A stretch of 64,000 nucleotides of DNA, taken from NCBI GenBank assembly GCA_039908095.1, contig JAMOBJ010000001.1:1-64000 (forward strand). The letters are read 5' to 3'. Below are positions 51,690 to 60,672 of the stretch, one piece after another. Source of the stretch: Nitrospirae bacterium YQR-1. Its GTDB lineage: Bacteria > Nitrospirota > Thermodesulfovibrionia > Thermodesulfovibrionales > Magnetobacteriaceae. The translations under genes were made by a program, and so were the position numbers. The notes beneath the pieces were generated by a model. The model saw only the letters and a list, made by a program, of their open reading frames with translations. It did not search any database and was not told the DNA's origin. Numbering within the stretch: position 1 is the first letter of the stretch; each line of letters opens with the position of its first letter.

Positions 51690-52823
51690 CTAAAAGAGCA
51701 GCTCCTCAGCCGCAGCCACGCCCCTGCCAAGGGCCACCTCGGCGCCAAGTCTCCTAAGGGTCATCTCTATAGCTGAGATTGCCGTAATAATATCAAACCT
51801 GTCTGCATAACCCAGGTGTGCGATTCTAAATATTTTTCCCTTTGCGGCATCCTGTCCTCCGGCACATGTCACTCCATAGGTCTCCCTGAGTACTTTATAG
51901 ATTTTCTGCCCGTCAACACCGGCCGGGGCCTCAATGGCGGTAACTGAGTTACTGGGATTTTCCTTTGCATAAAGGCCGAGGCCCAGTGCTGTGGCGGCGG
52001 CACGGGTGGCATTAGCAAGCCGTGTGTGCCGGTCAAAGACATTTTGGAGTCCCTCTTTTTCCAGAATCTTTATGCACTCGTTGAGACCGATTATAAGGGT
52101 AACCGGCGATGTAAAATTTGTCTGGTTTTCACTTTGTTTTTGTCTTTCCACTTTTAAGTTAAAATAGTAATGGGGAAGTTTAGATTTTTCGGCCATTTTC
52201 CATGCTTTTTCAGAGACACTTACAAAGGCAAGCCCCGGTGGCAGCATTAGCCCCTTTTGAGACCCCCCTACCATTATATCCACCCCCCAGTCGTCGGTTT
52301 TTAAATCATGGGCAACCAATGAGCTTATGGCGTCAACAACAAATATGGAGTCATGATTTTTGACAACTTTGCCGATAGCTTCTATATCGTGATTGACGGC
52401 GGTTGAGGTCTCAGTTGCCTGCACAAACACTCCTTTAATGCCGCCGTCTTTCTTAAGTATCTCAGCCACCTCTTCAGGCTTTACCGAATACCCCCAGTTG
52501 ACGTTTAACTCCACAGGGATAAGCCCATAGGACTTAGCAATCTTAAGCCACCGCTCTCCGAATTTTCCGCCGTTTATCACAAGCACCTTGTCATCTTTAT
52601 TGAAAAAGTTGGTAACAGATGCGACCATACCGCCGGTGCCGGAACAACTGAGGATTAAAACGTCGTTGCCTGTCTGATACAGCCACTTAAGCCCCTTGCG
52701 GGCTGACTCAAGGATGGGGATAAAATCCGGCGCTCTGTGATGAATCATGGGCATTGCCATGGCAAGGAGTGCTTCCGGAGGCACCGGTGTAGGTCCCGGC
52801 GCTAACAAATATTTTTTTAACAT
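51690..52823 (-). CDS. Class V aminotransferase (serine/alanine-glyoxylate type)
   Basis: 377 residues of the alanine-glyoxylate/serine-pyruvate aminotransferase group. Seen: LLAPGPTPVPPEALLAMAMP at the start, SCSGTGGMVASVTNFF, VDAISSLVAHDLKTDDWGVD, and the PLP lysine in GGSQKGLMLPPGLAF (about 195). Directly before serA, so it may transaminate 3-phosphohydroxypyruvate in place of SerC, or link serine and glyoxylate; substrates cannot be fixed from sequence. Start ATG at 52823 after AGGAGGT. Confidence 0.92.
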   Translation of the reverse strand: MLKKYLLAPGPTPVPPEALLAMAMPMIHHRAPDFIPILESARKGLKWLYQTGNDVLILSCSGTGGMVASVTNFFNKDDKVLVINGGKFGERWLKIAKSYGLIPVELNVNWGYSVKPEEVAEILKKDGGIKGVFVQATETSTAVNHDIEAIGKVVKNHDSIFVVDAISSLVAHDLKTDDWGVDIMVGGSQKGLMLPPGLAFVSVSEKAWKMAEKSKLPHYYFNLKVERQKQSENQTNFTSPVTLIIGLNECIKILEKEGLQNVFDRHTRLANATRAAATALGLGLYAKENPSNSVTAIEAPAGVDGQKIYKVLRETYGVTCAGGQDAAKGKIFRIAHLGYADRFDIITAISAIEMTLRRLGAEVALGRGVAAAEELLF

Positions 52824-53065
52824 GTCACGTACCTCCTGGGCATATTTTTCTATTTTAACTTTTTAACACTTGTACACTATCTTTGTTTACTGAATCCACG
52901 TGAAAAATACCCTTGTTTAATAAATATAATTTTTATACGTATTTACAACATGGCAATATGACTATTATAATAAAAACTGTGAAAAAAATATAGGTTTTCA
53001 CAAAAATTCTTAACTTCTTATCGTAATGGTTGCGGTAAGGGATTAAAATAAGGGGGTGTGTAGAA

Positions 53066-54040
53066 GTGGCGGTATTTTTCAGGCTTTTTATTTTCGTAAT
53101 TTTTGTAATCGGCGGATATCATCTTATGAAGCCGTATGGCTTTACTTATGAAGGAGCCTTTGTCGGCATCATGCTGGGGCTAATGGTGTTGGGCAGCGAG
53201 TATTTTCTGAAGAAATTAAAGATTGGAAAAATTGTAGGCGGCATAACCGGCCTTGTTCTTGGAATTACATTAGGCAGACTCATCATTTTTCCTATCAGAA
53301 ATCTCATAGGAGTTTACCCTGTAATATCGTATTTTATTGAAGCTTTTACCGGCTATACCGGCCTTTTAATCGGTCTTATAAGGGGCGAGAACCTTTCTGC
53401 ATCCAGTATTATAAGACTTTTCAGAGGGCAGGGACTGGAGGAAAACCTTAAAATTCTTGACACCAGTTCCATTATTGACGGCAGAATAGCCGATGTTTGT
53501 GACACGGGTTTTCTCGAGGGGATTTTTATTGTTCCCCAGTTTATCCTTCAGGAGCTTCAACACATAGCGGATTCATCTGATTCAATGAAAAGGAGCAGAG
53601 GCAGACGAGGTCTTGATGTTTTGCACAGGATACAGAAACTATCCAACATAACCGTAAGGTTAATTGAGGAGGATTTCCCAAAAATCAAGGAAGTTGACTC
53701 CAAACTCGTAGCACTGGCAAAAATGATGAATGCAAAGATTATCACCACGGATTTTAATTTAAACAAGGTTGCCCAGCTTCATGACGTTTCAGTGTTAAAC
53801 ATCAATGAACTGGCAAATGCTCTTAAACCGGTGGTGTTACCCGGGGAGACGATGAAAGTGTTTATTATTAAAGAGGGTAAGGAGTCCAATCAGGGGGTTG
53901 CCTACACGGAGGACGGCACAATGGTGGTTGTTGAAAATGCAAGAAAGATGATAGGCAAAAACATAGAGGTTGCCGTAACGAGCGTACTTCAGACAACGGC
54001 GGGCAGGATGATCTTCTCTAAGCCGGCAAACGAATTTTAA
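53066..54040 (+). CDS. PIN-TRAM domain membrane protein (YacL-like)
   Basis: 324 residues. Four N-terminal helices (about 3-95; FFRLFIFVIFVIGGYHLM, GAFVGIMLGLMVLGSEYFL, IVGGITGLVLGITLGRLIIF, PVISYFIEAFTGYTGLLIGL), then a PIN nuclease domain with acidic residues in LDTSSIIDGRIADV, VPQFILQELQ, RGRRGLDVLHRI and TTDFNLNKVAQLH, and a C-terminal TRAM RNA-binding domain (MKVFIIKEGKESNQGVAYTE). B. subtilis YacL has this architecture; RNA target unknown. Start GTG at 53066. Confidence 0.92.
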   Translation: MAVFFRLFIFVIFVIGGYHLMKPYGFTYEGAFVGIMLGLMVLGSEYFLKKLKIGKIVGGITGLVLGITLGRLIIFPIRNLIGVYPVISYFIEAFTGYTGLLIGLIRGENLSASSIIRLFRGQGLEENLKILDTSSIIDGRIADVCDTGFLEGIFIVPQFILQELQHIADSSDSMKRSRGRRGLDVLHRIQKLSNITVRLIEEDFPKIKEVDSKLVALAKMMNAKIITTDFNLNKVAQLHDVSVLNINELANALKPVVLPGETMKVFIIKEGKESNQGVAYTEDGTMVVVENARKMIGKNIEVAVTSVLQTTAGRMIFSKPANEF

Positions 54041-54051
54041 ACAGACAGTAT

Positions 54052-54077
54052 CGGGCTGCGGTTAAGGCCGCAGCCCG
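54052..54077 (+). terminator. Intrinsic terminator after the PIN-TRAM gene
   Basis: CGGGCTGCGG, loop TTAAGG, CCGCAGCCCG: a 10-bp G/C stem, followed after GTACATG by TTTTATAAT. Confidence 0.8.
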
Positions 54078-54126
54078 GTACATGTTTTATAATAATCTAA
54101 TTGCGGATATTTGAGGTTTTGTCTTA

Positions 54127-54822
54127 ATGTTTACAGTTGCAGTGATACCGGGCGCCGGTCAGGGCAGCAGATTTAACTCTGAAAAAAATAAAATATTCCA
54201 CACAATTTGCGGTAAACCTGTGGTTGCCTGTGTTTTAGAGGTATTTCAGAACCTGGACATTATTGATGAAATCATCCCGGTACTAAGAGACTGTGATTTA
54301 AGGGACTGTGATTTGATAGTTGAGAAGTATGGGATAACTAAAGTCAGGAGGGTGGCTCCCGGGGGGCGGATTCGTCAGCAATCGGTTTTAAATGCGCTTA
54401 GGTTAATTGAAGACAAAAGCGCACGGATTGTCGTCCATGACGGGGCAAGGCCGTTTGTAACGGCGGAGTTGGTGCTAAATTGTATAAATTCACTGCACGG
54501 CTGTGATGCAGTGGTGGCAGGCGTTAACATTAAAGACACGGTCAAGGAAGTTAAAGACGGCCTATATGTTGAGAGGACACTTAAGCGGCAGGAGCTGATG
54601 GCCGTGCAAACCCCGCAGGTTTTCCGGCATGAGACGATTTACAGAGCATATGAGAGGGCTGCCGCAGATAACCTTGAGTTTACAGATGACACATCGGCGA
54701 TAGAGCACTACGGGGGTAGAGTAAAAATAGTACCGTCATTTTATGGAAACATCAAGATTACCACAAAGGAAGACATGGACTATGCAGAGTTTATAGTCTC
54801 ACGGGGTGGATTTTCACGGTGA
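54127..54822 (+). CDS. ispD: 2-C-methyl-D-erythritol 4-phosphate cytidylyltransferase
   Basis: MEP pathway: CTP + MEP to CDP-ME. 231 residues. Seen: AVIPGAGQGSRFNSEKNKIF (nucleotide-binding start; the usual second residue Ala of AAG is Gly here), RQQSVLNALR, VVHDGARPFVT, GVNIKDTVKEV, LMAVQTPQVFRHETI and FTDDTSAIEHYG. The insertion LRDCDLRDCDL around residue 60 contains a five-residue repeat (DLRDC twice), perhaps from slippage. ispF follows with a 4-bp overlap. Confidence 0.95.
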   Translation: MFTVAVIPGAGQGSRFNSEKNKIFHTICGKPVVACVLEVFQNLDIIDEIIPVLRDCDLRDCDLIVEKYGITKVRRVAPGGRIRQQSVLNALRLIEDKSARIVVHDGARPFVTAELVLNCINSLHGCDAVVAGVNIKDTVKEVKDGLYVERTLKRQELMAVQTPQVFRHETIYRAYERAAADNLEFTDDTSAIEHYGGRVKIVPSFYGNIKITTKEDMDYAEFIVSRGGFSR

Positions 54823-55292
54823 TACGCGTGGGGATTGGGTATGACAGCCACAGGTTTGTAAAAGGCGGAAGACTAATCATAGGCGGTGTGGAGATACCCT
54901 TTGAGTATGGCCTTGCGGGGCACTCCGATGCTGATGTCTTAACCCACAGCATAACGGATGCCATAATAGGTGCGGCGGGGCTTGGCGACATCGGCAAACT
55001 TTTTCCAGATACCGATCCGAGGTGGAAAGATGCCGACAGTGTTGCGATGCTCTCTGTAGTTATTGATAAAATTAAAGAGCTTGGGTTTGAGGTGCAGTGG
55101 ACAGACTGTGTTGTGATAACTGAGGCTCCAAAGATATCTCCTTATGTTGAGAGGATGAAAGAGGCCATATCAAAATCAGGCATACAGGCGGGCTGTATCA
55201 ATATCAAAGCAAAAACCAATGAGAAAATGGGCTTTATCGGCAGGGGCGAGGGGGTGGCTGCTATGGTTACGTGTGTTCTTGTGCAACTATAA
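54819..55292 (+). CDS. ispF: 2-C-methyl-D-erythritol 2,4-cyclodiphosphate synthase
   Basis: 157 residues, full length for this trimeric zinc enzyme of the MEP pathway. Seen: VGIGYDSHRFVKGGRLIIGG with the Asp-x-His zinc ligands, YGLAGHSDADVLTHSITDAI, GLGDIGKLFPDTDPRW, and INIKAKTNEKMGFIGRGEGV. GTG start overlapping the ispD stop (GTGA), so the two are coupled. Confidence 0.96.
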   Translation: MIRVGIGYDSHRFVKGGRLIIGGVEIPFEYGLAGHSDADVLTHSITDAIIGAAGLGDIGKLFPDTDPRWKDADSVAMLSVVIDKIKELGFEVQWTDCVVITEAPKISPYVERMKEAISKSGIQAGCINIKAKTNEKMGFIGRGEGVAAMVTCVLVQL

Positions 55293-55392
55293 AACTGTTT
55301 TTATAATTGAACCGCATGATTTTTAGAAGCAGAAATAAATCTTTGAGCTCAATGTCAACCAGCGATTATACTAAGCTGCATTCAGAATAAAA

Positions 55393-58212
55393 ATGAAGGG
55401 AGTCAAAATACTATCCTCAAACGAAAACCTTATAGATGAGATTCTCTCACTGCTGGTCACGGATGGTAACGATTATTCATCCAACGTAGTGGTTTTCCCA
55501 GGCAAACGTCCCGGGCATTTTTTAAGAAAAGCAATAGCAGATAAGGACGGAACCGCATTTATACCTCCTCTGATTTTTTCAATGGATGCGTTTGTGGATT
55601 ATATTTATACCGAGGTACTGAATCATCACGAAAGAAAAACGGATACGCTGGATGCCATTGCGATCCTCTATAAACTTCACAGACAGGCGATAAAGCCAAT
55701 CGGCGGGGATTGTTACCTTGGCGCTGATAGTTTCCTCTCCGTGGGAATCGATATTTACAAAGATATCGAGGAGCTTTACATTGAACATGTCAACATAGAA
55801 GCTGTCACTGAGATTGACCATATAGCGGAGGATGCGCTGCCCCCCCGCACCAGAGATATGCTCAATTCGCTCTCGTTTTTCTATAAAGAATTTTATGCTA
55901 AGATAAAAACTCTGAATCTCTCCACCCGCTCGACAAGGTATGTGAAAGCCGCTGAGGAAGTTGATGTTGATGCATTACAAAAATTTGATCGAATTATTTT
56001 TGCCGGTTTTTTTGCTCTTACAAAAAGCGAAAAGGAGATATTTAATAAATTATCAAATGCGGCAGGCAGCAGGTTCATATTTCAAAACGGCCCGGGAATT
56101 GACAATCTTCTTAAGGCGCTGAATGTTGATGAGACTGCAGACTATGGCAGCGGCAATGACAGCCCTGAGATTAATCTCATAAGTTGCGCTGATACACATG
56201 GTCAGGTCTTTGGCGTAAGCAGCATTCTTAGCGGCAACTGTGATCTCAGTAAGACAGTTATAGTGCTGCCGCTTCCTGATACACTGTTTCCGCTACTCTA
56301 TCACGGCATATCGTCATTTGGTGAGACCTCCTATAATGTATCGCTGGGGTATCCGTTAATACGGACTCCGGTTTATGGCTTTTTTCAAAGTCTTATGGAA
56401 ACAATCCTGTCTATGGAAGACGACAGGGTATATGTGCCTGACTATATTAAGTTTACACTTCACCCATACACTAAAAACGTGTTTTTCAAAGGACAGGCTG
56501 AACTTACAAGAATAGTTTTTCACACAATAGAAGAGGAGCTTTCATCCAACAGGGCAAGGACATTTCTTAAACTCAGCGAGATAGAAAATCTAAACGGAAT
56601 CTTTGAAAAAATCATCAAAAAACTTGACGGCTCAGCGGAGGTAATAGAGGAGGATAGTCTCAGAGGGCATTTAAAAGGCATTCATAATGCCTTTATCAGC
56701 AGTTTTTTGAGTTTCAAAAACATAGGTGATTTTGCCGGCGGATGCCTTAAAATTTTAAGTTATATTTATGACAATACAACGGCAAAGAGCCATCCATATT
56801 TTTATCCGTTTGCCGAGGCATTTGCCGAGGCATTATTTACAATAAGCCGAAGCCTGCTAAAGGATATGGAATTTTCCAGCCTTTCCGGTTACTTTAACCT
56901 CTTTAGAAAGTATATTTCCACCTGTCACTGTCCTTTTGAAGGCACACCGCTTCGGGACTTACAAGTGTTGGGTTTTTTGGAGACGAGAAACATACAATTT
57001 GATCGTGTGATTTTTTTAGATACCAATGAGGAGATTGTACCAGTGGCCGGAAAGGAAGATACCCTGCTTCCGTTTAAGGTACGGATTATGCTTGGGCTTC
57101 CGGCATATGAAGACAAAGAACGTCTTTCCTTGTACTACTTTGAAACCTTGTTAAGGGGTGCAAAGGAGGCACACATATTTTATGTGGAAAACGACAGAAA
57201 AGAGCGCAGCCGTTTTGTTGAAAAAATTCTGTGGGAAAAACAAAAGGCCTCAGGGCGGCTTAACGGACATATAAGACAGATTCAATATAAAATAGAATTG
57301 CGCAATCAACCTGTTGAGCCGGCATCGAAAACACCTGAAATGTTAGAGGCTCTGAGAAACACAGTTACCCTGAGTGCCACGTCACTTGATACATATCTCA
57401 GGTGCGGGCTCATGTTTTATTACCGCTACGTGCTGTCGTTATACCGGCGGGAGACTGTATCGGGAAGTCTTGAAATTGCCGATGTCGGTTTGTTTGTTCA
57501 CAAGGTGCTGAGGGATTTTTTTTCAGCTAAGACTGAAGGTATCCTGACTGAAGACAGATTAAGCATACGTGAGGTCAACCATCTGGTTGAAACAGCGTTT
57601 CTTAAATCTTACGGTAAGGATGCCTCCGCAGCGGCATATCTTATGAAAAACCAGGTGAAAAAACATCTTGGTGATTTCATAAGCGGCTATCTTAATGTCC
57701 TTGTCAGAAATAATGAGGTAAAAGTCCTTGGAGTTGAGAAACAACTTACAGCCGCCTCTGAGGGATATAATATTGGGGGGCGAATAGACCTAATCCTAAG
57801 CATAAATGAAAAAATCGTCATCGTGGATTTTAAAACCTCAGCGAATCCGGCAGCTTATGCAATCCGAAAAGACAAATTAATTTTTGAAGACAGAACCACA
57901 TGGACTAAATATATCGGGAGCATTCAACTGCCATTTTATCTGTATCTGTTTTTAAAAAGCCGGAATGAGAAAATAGAAAACCTTAACGCTATGTTTTTAA
58001 TGCTTGGCAGAAACTACTTAAACGAAAAAATAGAATTGCCGCTTTTTACCGCTAAGGATGATGTCTCTGAGGTTTACGGCAAGTTAAGCGGCATAATTAC
58101 AGCACTCATTAAAGAAACAAACAATGTAAATATTCCCTTCACGCCGGCATCTGAACGTAAAAGCATTTGCCCTTACTGTGATTATGCAAACCTTTGCGGA
58201 GAGTATCATTAA
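55393..58212 (+). CDS. AddB-like helicase-nuclease subunit (PD-(D/E)XK, Fe-S)
   Basis: 939 residues. An N-terminal UvrD-like part without a working Walker A (VVFPGKRPGHFLRKAIADKD) and a C-terminal RecB-type nuclease: GGRIDLILSINEKIVIVDFK with the D-x-K, and cysteines in YLRCGLMFYYRY and SICPYCDYANLCGEY that match the 4Fe-4S cage of AddB and Cas4-type nucleases. AddB works with AddA in RecBCD-like break processing. No addA gene is next to it in either direction, which is unusual; AddA may be elsewhere. It could alternatively be a lone PD-(D/E)XK family protein. Confidence 0.82.
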   Translation: MKGVKILSSNENLIDEILSLLVTDGNDYSSNVVVFPGKRPGHFLRKAIADKDGTAFIPPLIFSMDAFVDYIYTEVLNHHERKTDTLDAIAILYKLHRQAIKPIGGDCYLGADSFLSVGIDIYKDIEELYIEHVNIEAVTEIDHIAEDALPPRTRDMLNSLSFFYKEFYAKIKTLNLSTRSTRYVKAAEEVDVDALQKFDRIIFAGFFALTKSEKEIFNKLSNAAGSRFIFQNGPGIDNLLKALNVDETADYGSGNDSPEINLISCADTHGQVFGVSSILSGNCDLSKTVIVLPLPDTLFPLLYHGISSFGETSYNVSLGYPLIRTPVYGFFQSLMETILSMEDDRVYVPDYIKFTLHPYTKNVFFKGQAELTRIVFHTIEEELSSNRARTFLKLSEIENLNGIFEKIIKKLDGSAEVIEEDSLRGHLKGIHNAFISSFLSFKNIGDFAGGCLKILSYIYDNTTAKSHPYFYPFAEAFAEALFTISRSLLKDMEFSSLSGYFNLFRKYISTCHCPFEGTPLRDLQVLGFLETRNIQFDRVIFLDTNEEIVPVAGKEDTLLPFKVRIMLGLPAYEDKERLSLYYFETLLRGAKEAHIFYVENDRKERSRFVEKILWEKQKASGRLNGHIRQIQYKIELRNQPVEPASKTPEMLEALRNTVTLSATSLDTYLRCGLMFYYRYVLSLYRRETVSGSLEIADVGLFVHKVLRDFFSAKTEGILTEDRLSIREVNHLVETAFLKSYGKDASAAAYLMKNQVKKHLGDFISGYLNVLVRNNEVKVLGVEKQLTAASEGYNIGGRIDLILSINEKIVIVDFKTSANPAAYAIRKDKLIFEDRTTWTKYIGSIQLPFYLYLFLKSRNEKIENLNAMFLMLGRNYLNEKIELPLFTAKDDVSEVYGKLSGIITALIKETNNVNIPFTPASERKSICPYCDYANLCGEYH

Positions 58213-58224
58213 AGTTAAACTTTT

Positions 58225-58369
58225 CCCGACTTCATCACTTTTAAGAGCTAACGTATTGATATATAAGGAAAAAACAAAAAACAGGGCACTACATTTTCCG
58301 CCCTAACTATAGTCACTTATTTTTAGGCGTTTTCACGCTCTCTTTTGTGCACGAAGTGATAAAGTCGGG
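58225..58369. repeat. Inverted repeat pair flanking ~113 bp
   Basis: CCCGACTTCATCACTT (58225-58240) and AAGTGATAAAGTCGGG (58354-58369) are 16-bp inverted arms with one mismatch. The stretch between holds no open frame. It may be a small non-autonomous element; no second copy was noticed in the window. Confidence 0.5.
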
Positions 58370-58456
58370 TGGAACAACAAGGATGGGGATGGAGGAAATT
58401 CAAACCACCGAACGCCTTTAGTGCATTAATTTACCCAAATGTTATAATATCACCAA

Positions 58457-59102
58457 ATGCCAAAACGCTATGACAAGGTTATAAAGGAGATACTGAAGGA
58501 TGTCGTAGATACCCTAATTACAGAAGTAATCGGGTTAAAAATAGTTAAATCCACGGCAGTAGAAACTAAACTTACGAGAAATATTAAACCGGCTTAGTAA
58601 ACTTGTGTTAAAAGATGAGATTACCACGAAGCTAACGCTCCTCGTAATGACGAATAAAAAACGTTGGAGCAACAACCCCGTGCCGTCATTGCGAACCCCC
58701 GCAGGGGGTGTGGCAATCTCAGCCTTTAAAGTTGCCAAAGGAAGAAACGCTTCGTGCAAAGTACATAAGGCAAGTGGAAGTCCTGTCACAACTAAGGGAT
58801 TTACAGAACGAAGTATGTAAGGAGGCGGAGGATATGGCATTAGTTTATAATTTAGAAAGAGATGTGAGATTTAAACAAGGACGACAACAGGGATTGTTTG
58901 AGGGTCAACAGAAAGGGTTGTTTGAGGGTAAGCGTGATGGATTGCTTGAAGGCATTGAATTAGGGCTTGAACTAAAATATGGTTCAGCCGGACTTGAGTT
59001 GATGAATATGGTTAAGGCCTTAAACACTATAGATAAATTAGAAGAATTTAAAAATTTTATCAAGAAAGCCGGTTCAGTGGATGAATTGAAGGAGTTTTTG
59101 AC
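58457..59102 (+). pseudogene. Rpn-like (PD-(D/E)XK transposase-type nuclease) gene, broken
   Basis: The N-terminal piece starts at the ATG 58457, nine bases after a TATAAT: MPKRYDKVIKEILKDVVDTL then ITEVIGLKIVKSTAVETKL, which is how this family begins, and stops at 58597. The C-terminal piece resumes in a different frame at about 58732: LPKEETLRAKYIRQVEVLSQ, MALVYNLERDVRFKQGRQQG, then LEGIELGLELKYGSAGLELM, the typical C-terminal region with Gly/Glu-rich repeats. About 150-200 codons of the middle, including most of the nuclease core, are missing, and a palindromic element (58616-58721) fills the gap. The 3' end runs into a group II intron fragment. Confidence 0.75.
58616..58721. mobile_element. 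Palindromic repeat element inside the broken Rpn-like gene (106 bp)
   Basis: TGAGATTACCACGAAGC...CTCGTAATGACG at the left and the inverted CCGTCATTGCGAACC...GTGTGGCAATCTCA at the right. Each half is a version of the widespread bacterial repeat unit GAGATTGCCAC...CGCAATGACG, placed head to head. It has inverted termini, no coding capacity, and sits where the middle of the nuclease gene is missing. Confidence 0.7.
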
Positions 59103-59676
59103 GTGCGGCATGAAGTCGCTTTAATTATTGTAAAGCCTTATAGAATAAGGACTTAACCCTGTTTTCCGTAGCAGGTAGCTTAGTCCGGCAAGCAGAGGTG
59201 GTAACGCATCTGTTTGAAGCCCGGACGACAATGTAACCCGTTAACTCCAACCCGTGAGGAGAGACTGATAGCATCAATCAGTAGGGGGCTAATCTTCAGA
59301 TGGTATGCTTAACATAAGTGAACTGCCGTAAGCGCCGTTACTCCTGAAAGCCAAAGATGCTGAGAGGCTTCGACCAAAAGATGAATGGGTGGTTGGCATT
59401 CTCTCAAATAATGTTACACGGACATGAAACCCATCGGTGTACAGGGAGAAGCTAAACCATCAACATGTAATTTTAGCGGAACATGGTAAGCCCGATTAGT
59501 TGCTGTACACAACAGCAAAGAAAACCGTGAGGAATTCTGATGGTTAAGCGGGTAGAGGAAAGCGTAAAAAGCGAATGCCCTCTTGTAATGAGAGAGATAA
59601 GGAATTTTATACCTTTACCAGTCAGGATAAGACTCTATCTGAAACGCAAGAAATAATGAAACAGGTACCGCCGGTA
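59103..59676 (+). mobile_element. Group II intron, 5' fragment (domain I to start of domain IV)
   Basis: GTGCG at 59103-59107 is the group II 5' consensus. Downstream come pairings typical of domain I (for example AGTCCGGC with GCCCGGAC near 59185-59235), then GGAACATGGTAAGCCCG, AAAACCGTGAGG, GCGGGTAGAGG and AAAGCGAATGCCC, a series I recognise from bacterial group II introns just ahead of the intron-encoded reverse transcriptase frame. That frame begins at 59575 (MPSCNERDKEFYTFTSQDKT) but is cut at about 59670 where hypE ends; domains V and VI and nearly all of the reverse transcriptase are absent. It interrupts the end of the Rpn-like remnant. Confidence 0.7.
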
Positions 59677-60672
59677 TTAACATATCCGGGGGAGTTGGTC
59701 GTTTGTCAGCATTTCAATTATACGTTTACCACCTTGAGCAGTTTCAAGTATTACTACGCCCGATGGAGCAGGAAGCACCTCGCCGATTATTGCAGCATTA
59801 CTGCCGTCAGGGTGTCGATTCATTTTCTCAAGCAGGCCTGGAGCATCGCAGGCGTTAACTATAGCTATTAAAATCCCCTCATTGGCAATGTAGAGCGGGT
59901 CAAGCCCCAGAAGGTCACACAGGCCTCTTACCTGATTTTCGATGGGTAAGCACTGCTCTTTTATCTTTATACAAAGGCCTGAGGCTGTTGCGGCCTCTTT
60001 AAGGGTGGTGGCAACGCCGCCGCGTGTCGGGTCTCTCATGAAATGTATGTTTTTTGTGCATAACAGCATTTCTTTGACCAGAGCATTTAACGCCCTTGTG
60101 TCACTCTTTAAAGGTGGCGTAAAACTCAGTCCGTTGCGCCCGGCCATTATGCAGGCACCGTGATTACCTATCCCGCCGCTTATTATGACAACATCTGATG
60201 TTTTTATTTTTACTGGGGATATATCTATGCCCTCAGGCAGTAGTCCGATGCCGGATGTGTTTATGAAAATCCCGTCCGCCTTGCCTTTCTCTACTACCTT
60301 TGTATCACCCGTTACGATTTTAATCCCTGCCACCGCCGCCGCCTTTGACATAGATTGCACTATTTTAGCCAGGTGTGAGACTAAAAAACCTTCCTCAATT
60401 ATAAATCCGGCACTAAGGTATAGCGGCTTAGCTCCTGAGACCGACAGATCATTTACAGTACCGTTTACTGCAAGCGTTCCAATATCACCACCATCAAAAA
60501 ACAACGGGGACACTACAAATGAATCTGTGGTAAAGGCCAGCCTGCCCGCAGCGGTATTTAAAATTGCGCAATCACACAACTGTCCTAAATCAAAAGCCGG
60601 AGCAAAGCACTCCTCGATGAGTGTGTGCATAAGCCTCCCGCCACTGCCGTGAGCCAATAGTATTCTATCCAT
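59677..60672 (-). CDS. hypE: Hydrogenase maturation protein HypE
   Basis: Converts the carbamoyl group passed from HypF on its C-terminal Cys into a thiocyanate, source of the CN ligands of [NiFe] hydrogenase. 331 residues from the ATG at 60672 (behind GGAGGGG); the open frame reaches 60705 without a ribosome site. Seen: MDRILLAHGSGGRLMHTLIE, AFTTDSFVVSPLFFDGGDIG, GDTKVVEKGKADGIFINTSG, RDPTRGGVATTLKE, and the essential C-terminal PRIC. Its start overlaps the end of hypD. Confidence 0.96.
   Translation of the reverse strand: MDRILLAHGSGGRLMHTLIEECFAPAFDLGQLCDCAILNTAAGRLAFTTDSFVVSPLFFDGGDIGTLAVNGTVNDLSVSGAKPLYLSAGFIIEEGFLVSHLAKIVQSMSKAAAVAGIKIVTGDTKVVEKGKADGIFINTSGIGLLPEGIDISPVKIKTSDVVIISGGIGNHGACIMAGRNGLSFTPPLKSDTRALNALVKEMLLCTKNIHFMRDPTRGGVATTLKEAATASGLCIKIKEQCLPIENQVRGLCDLLGLDPLYIANEGILIAIVNACDAPGLLEKMNRHPDGSNAAIIGEVLPAPSGVVILETAQGGKRIIEMLTNDQLPRIC

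Noticed and set aside
59575..59871. 98-codon plus-strand frame overlapping hypE
   Set aside because: Only its first 30 or so codons belong to the intron reading frame; the rest is antisense of hypE.
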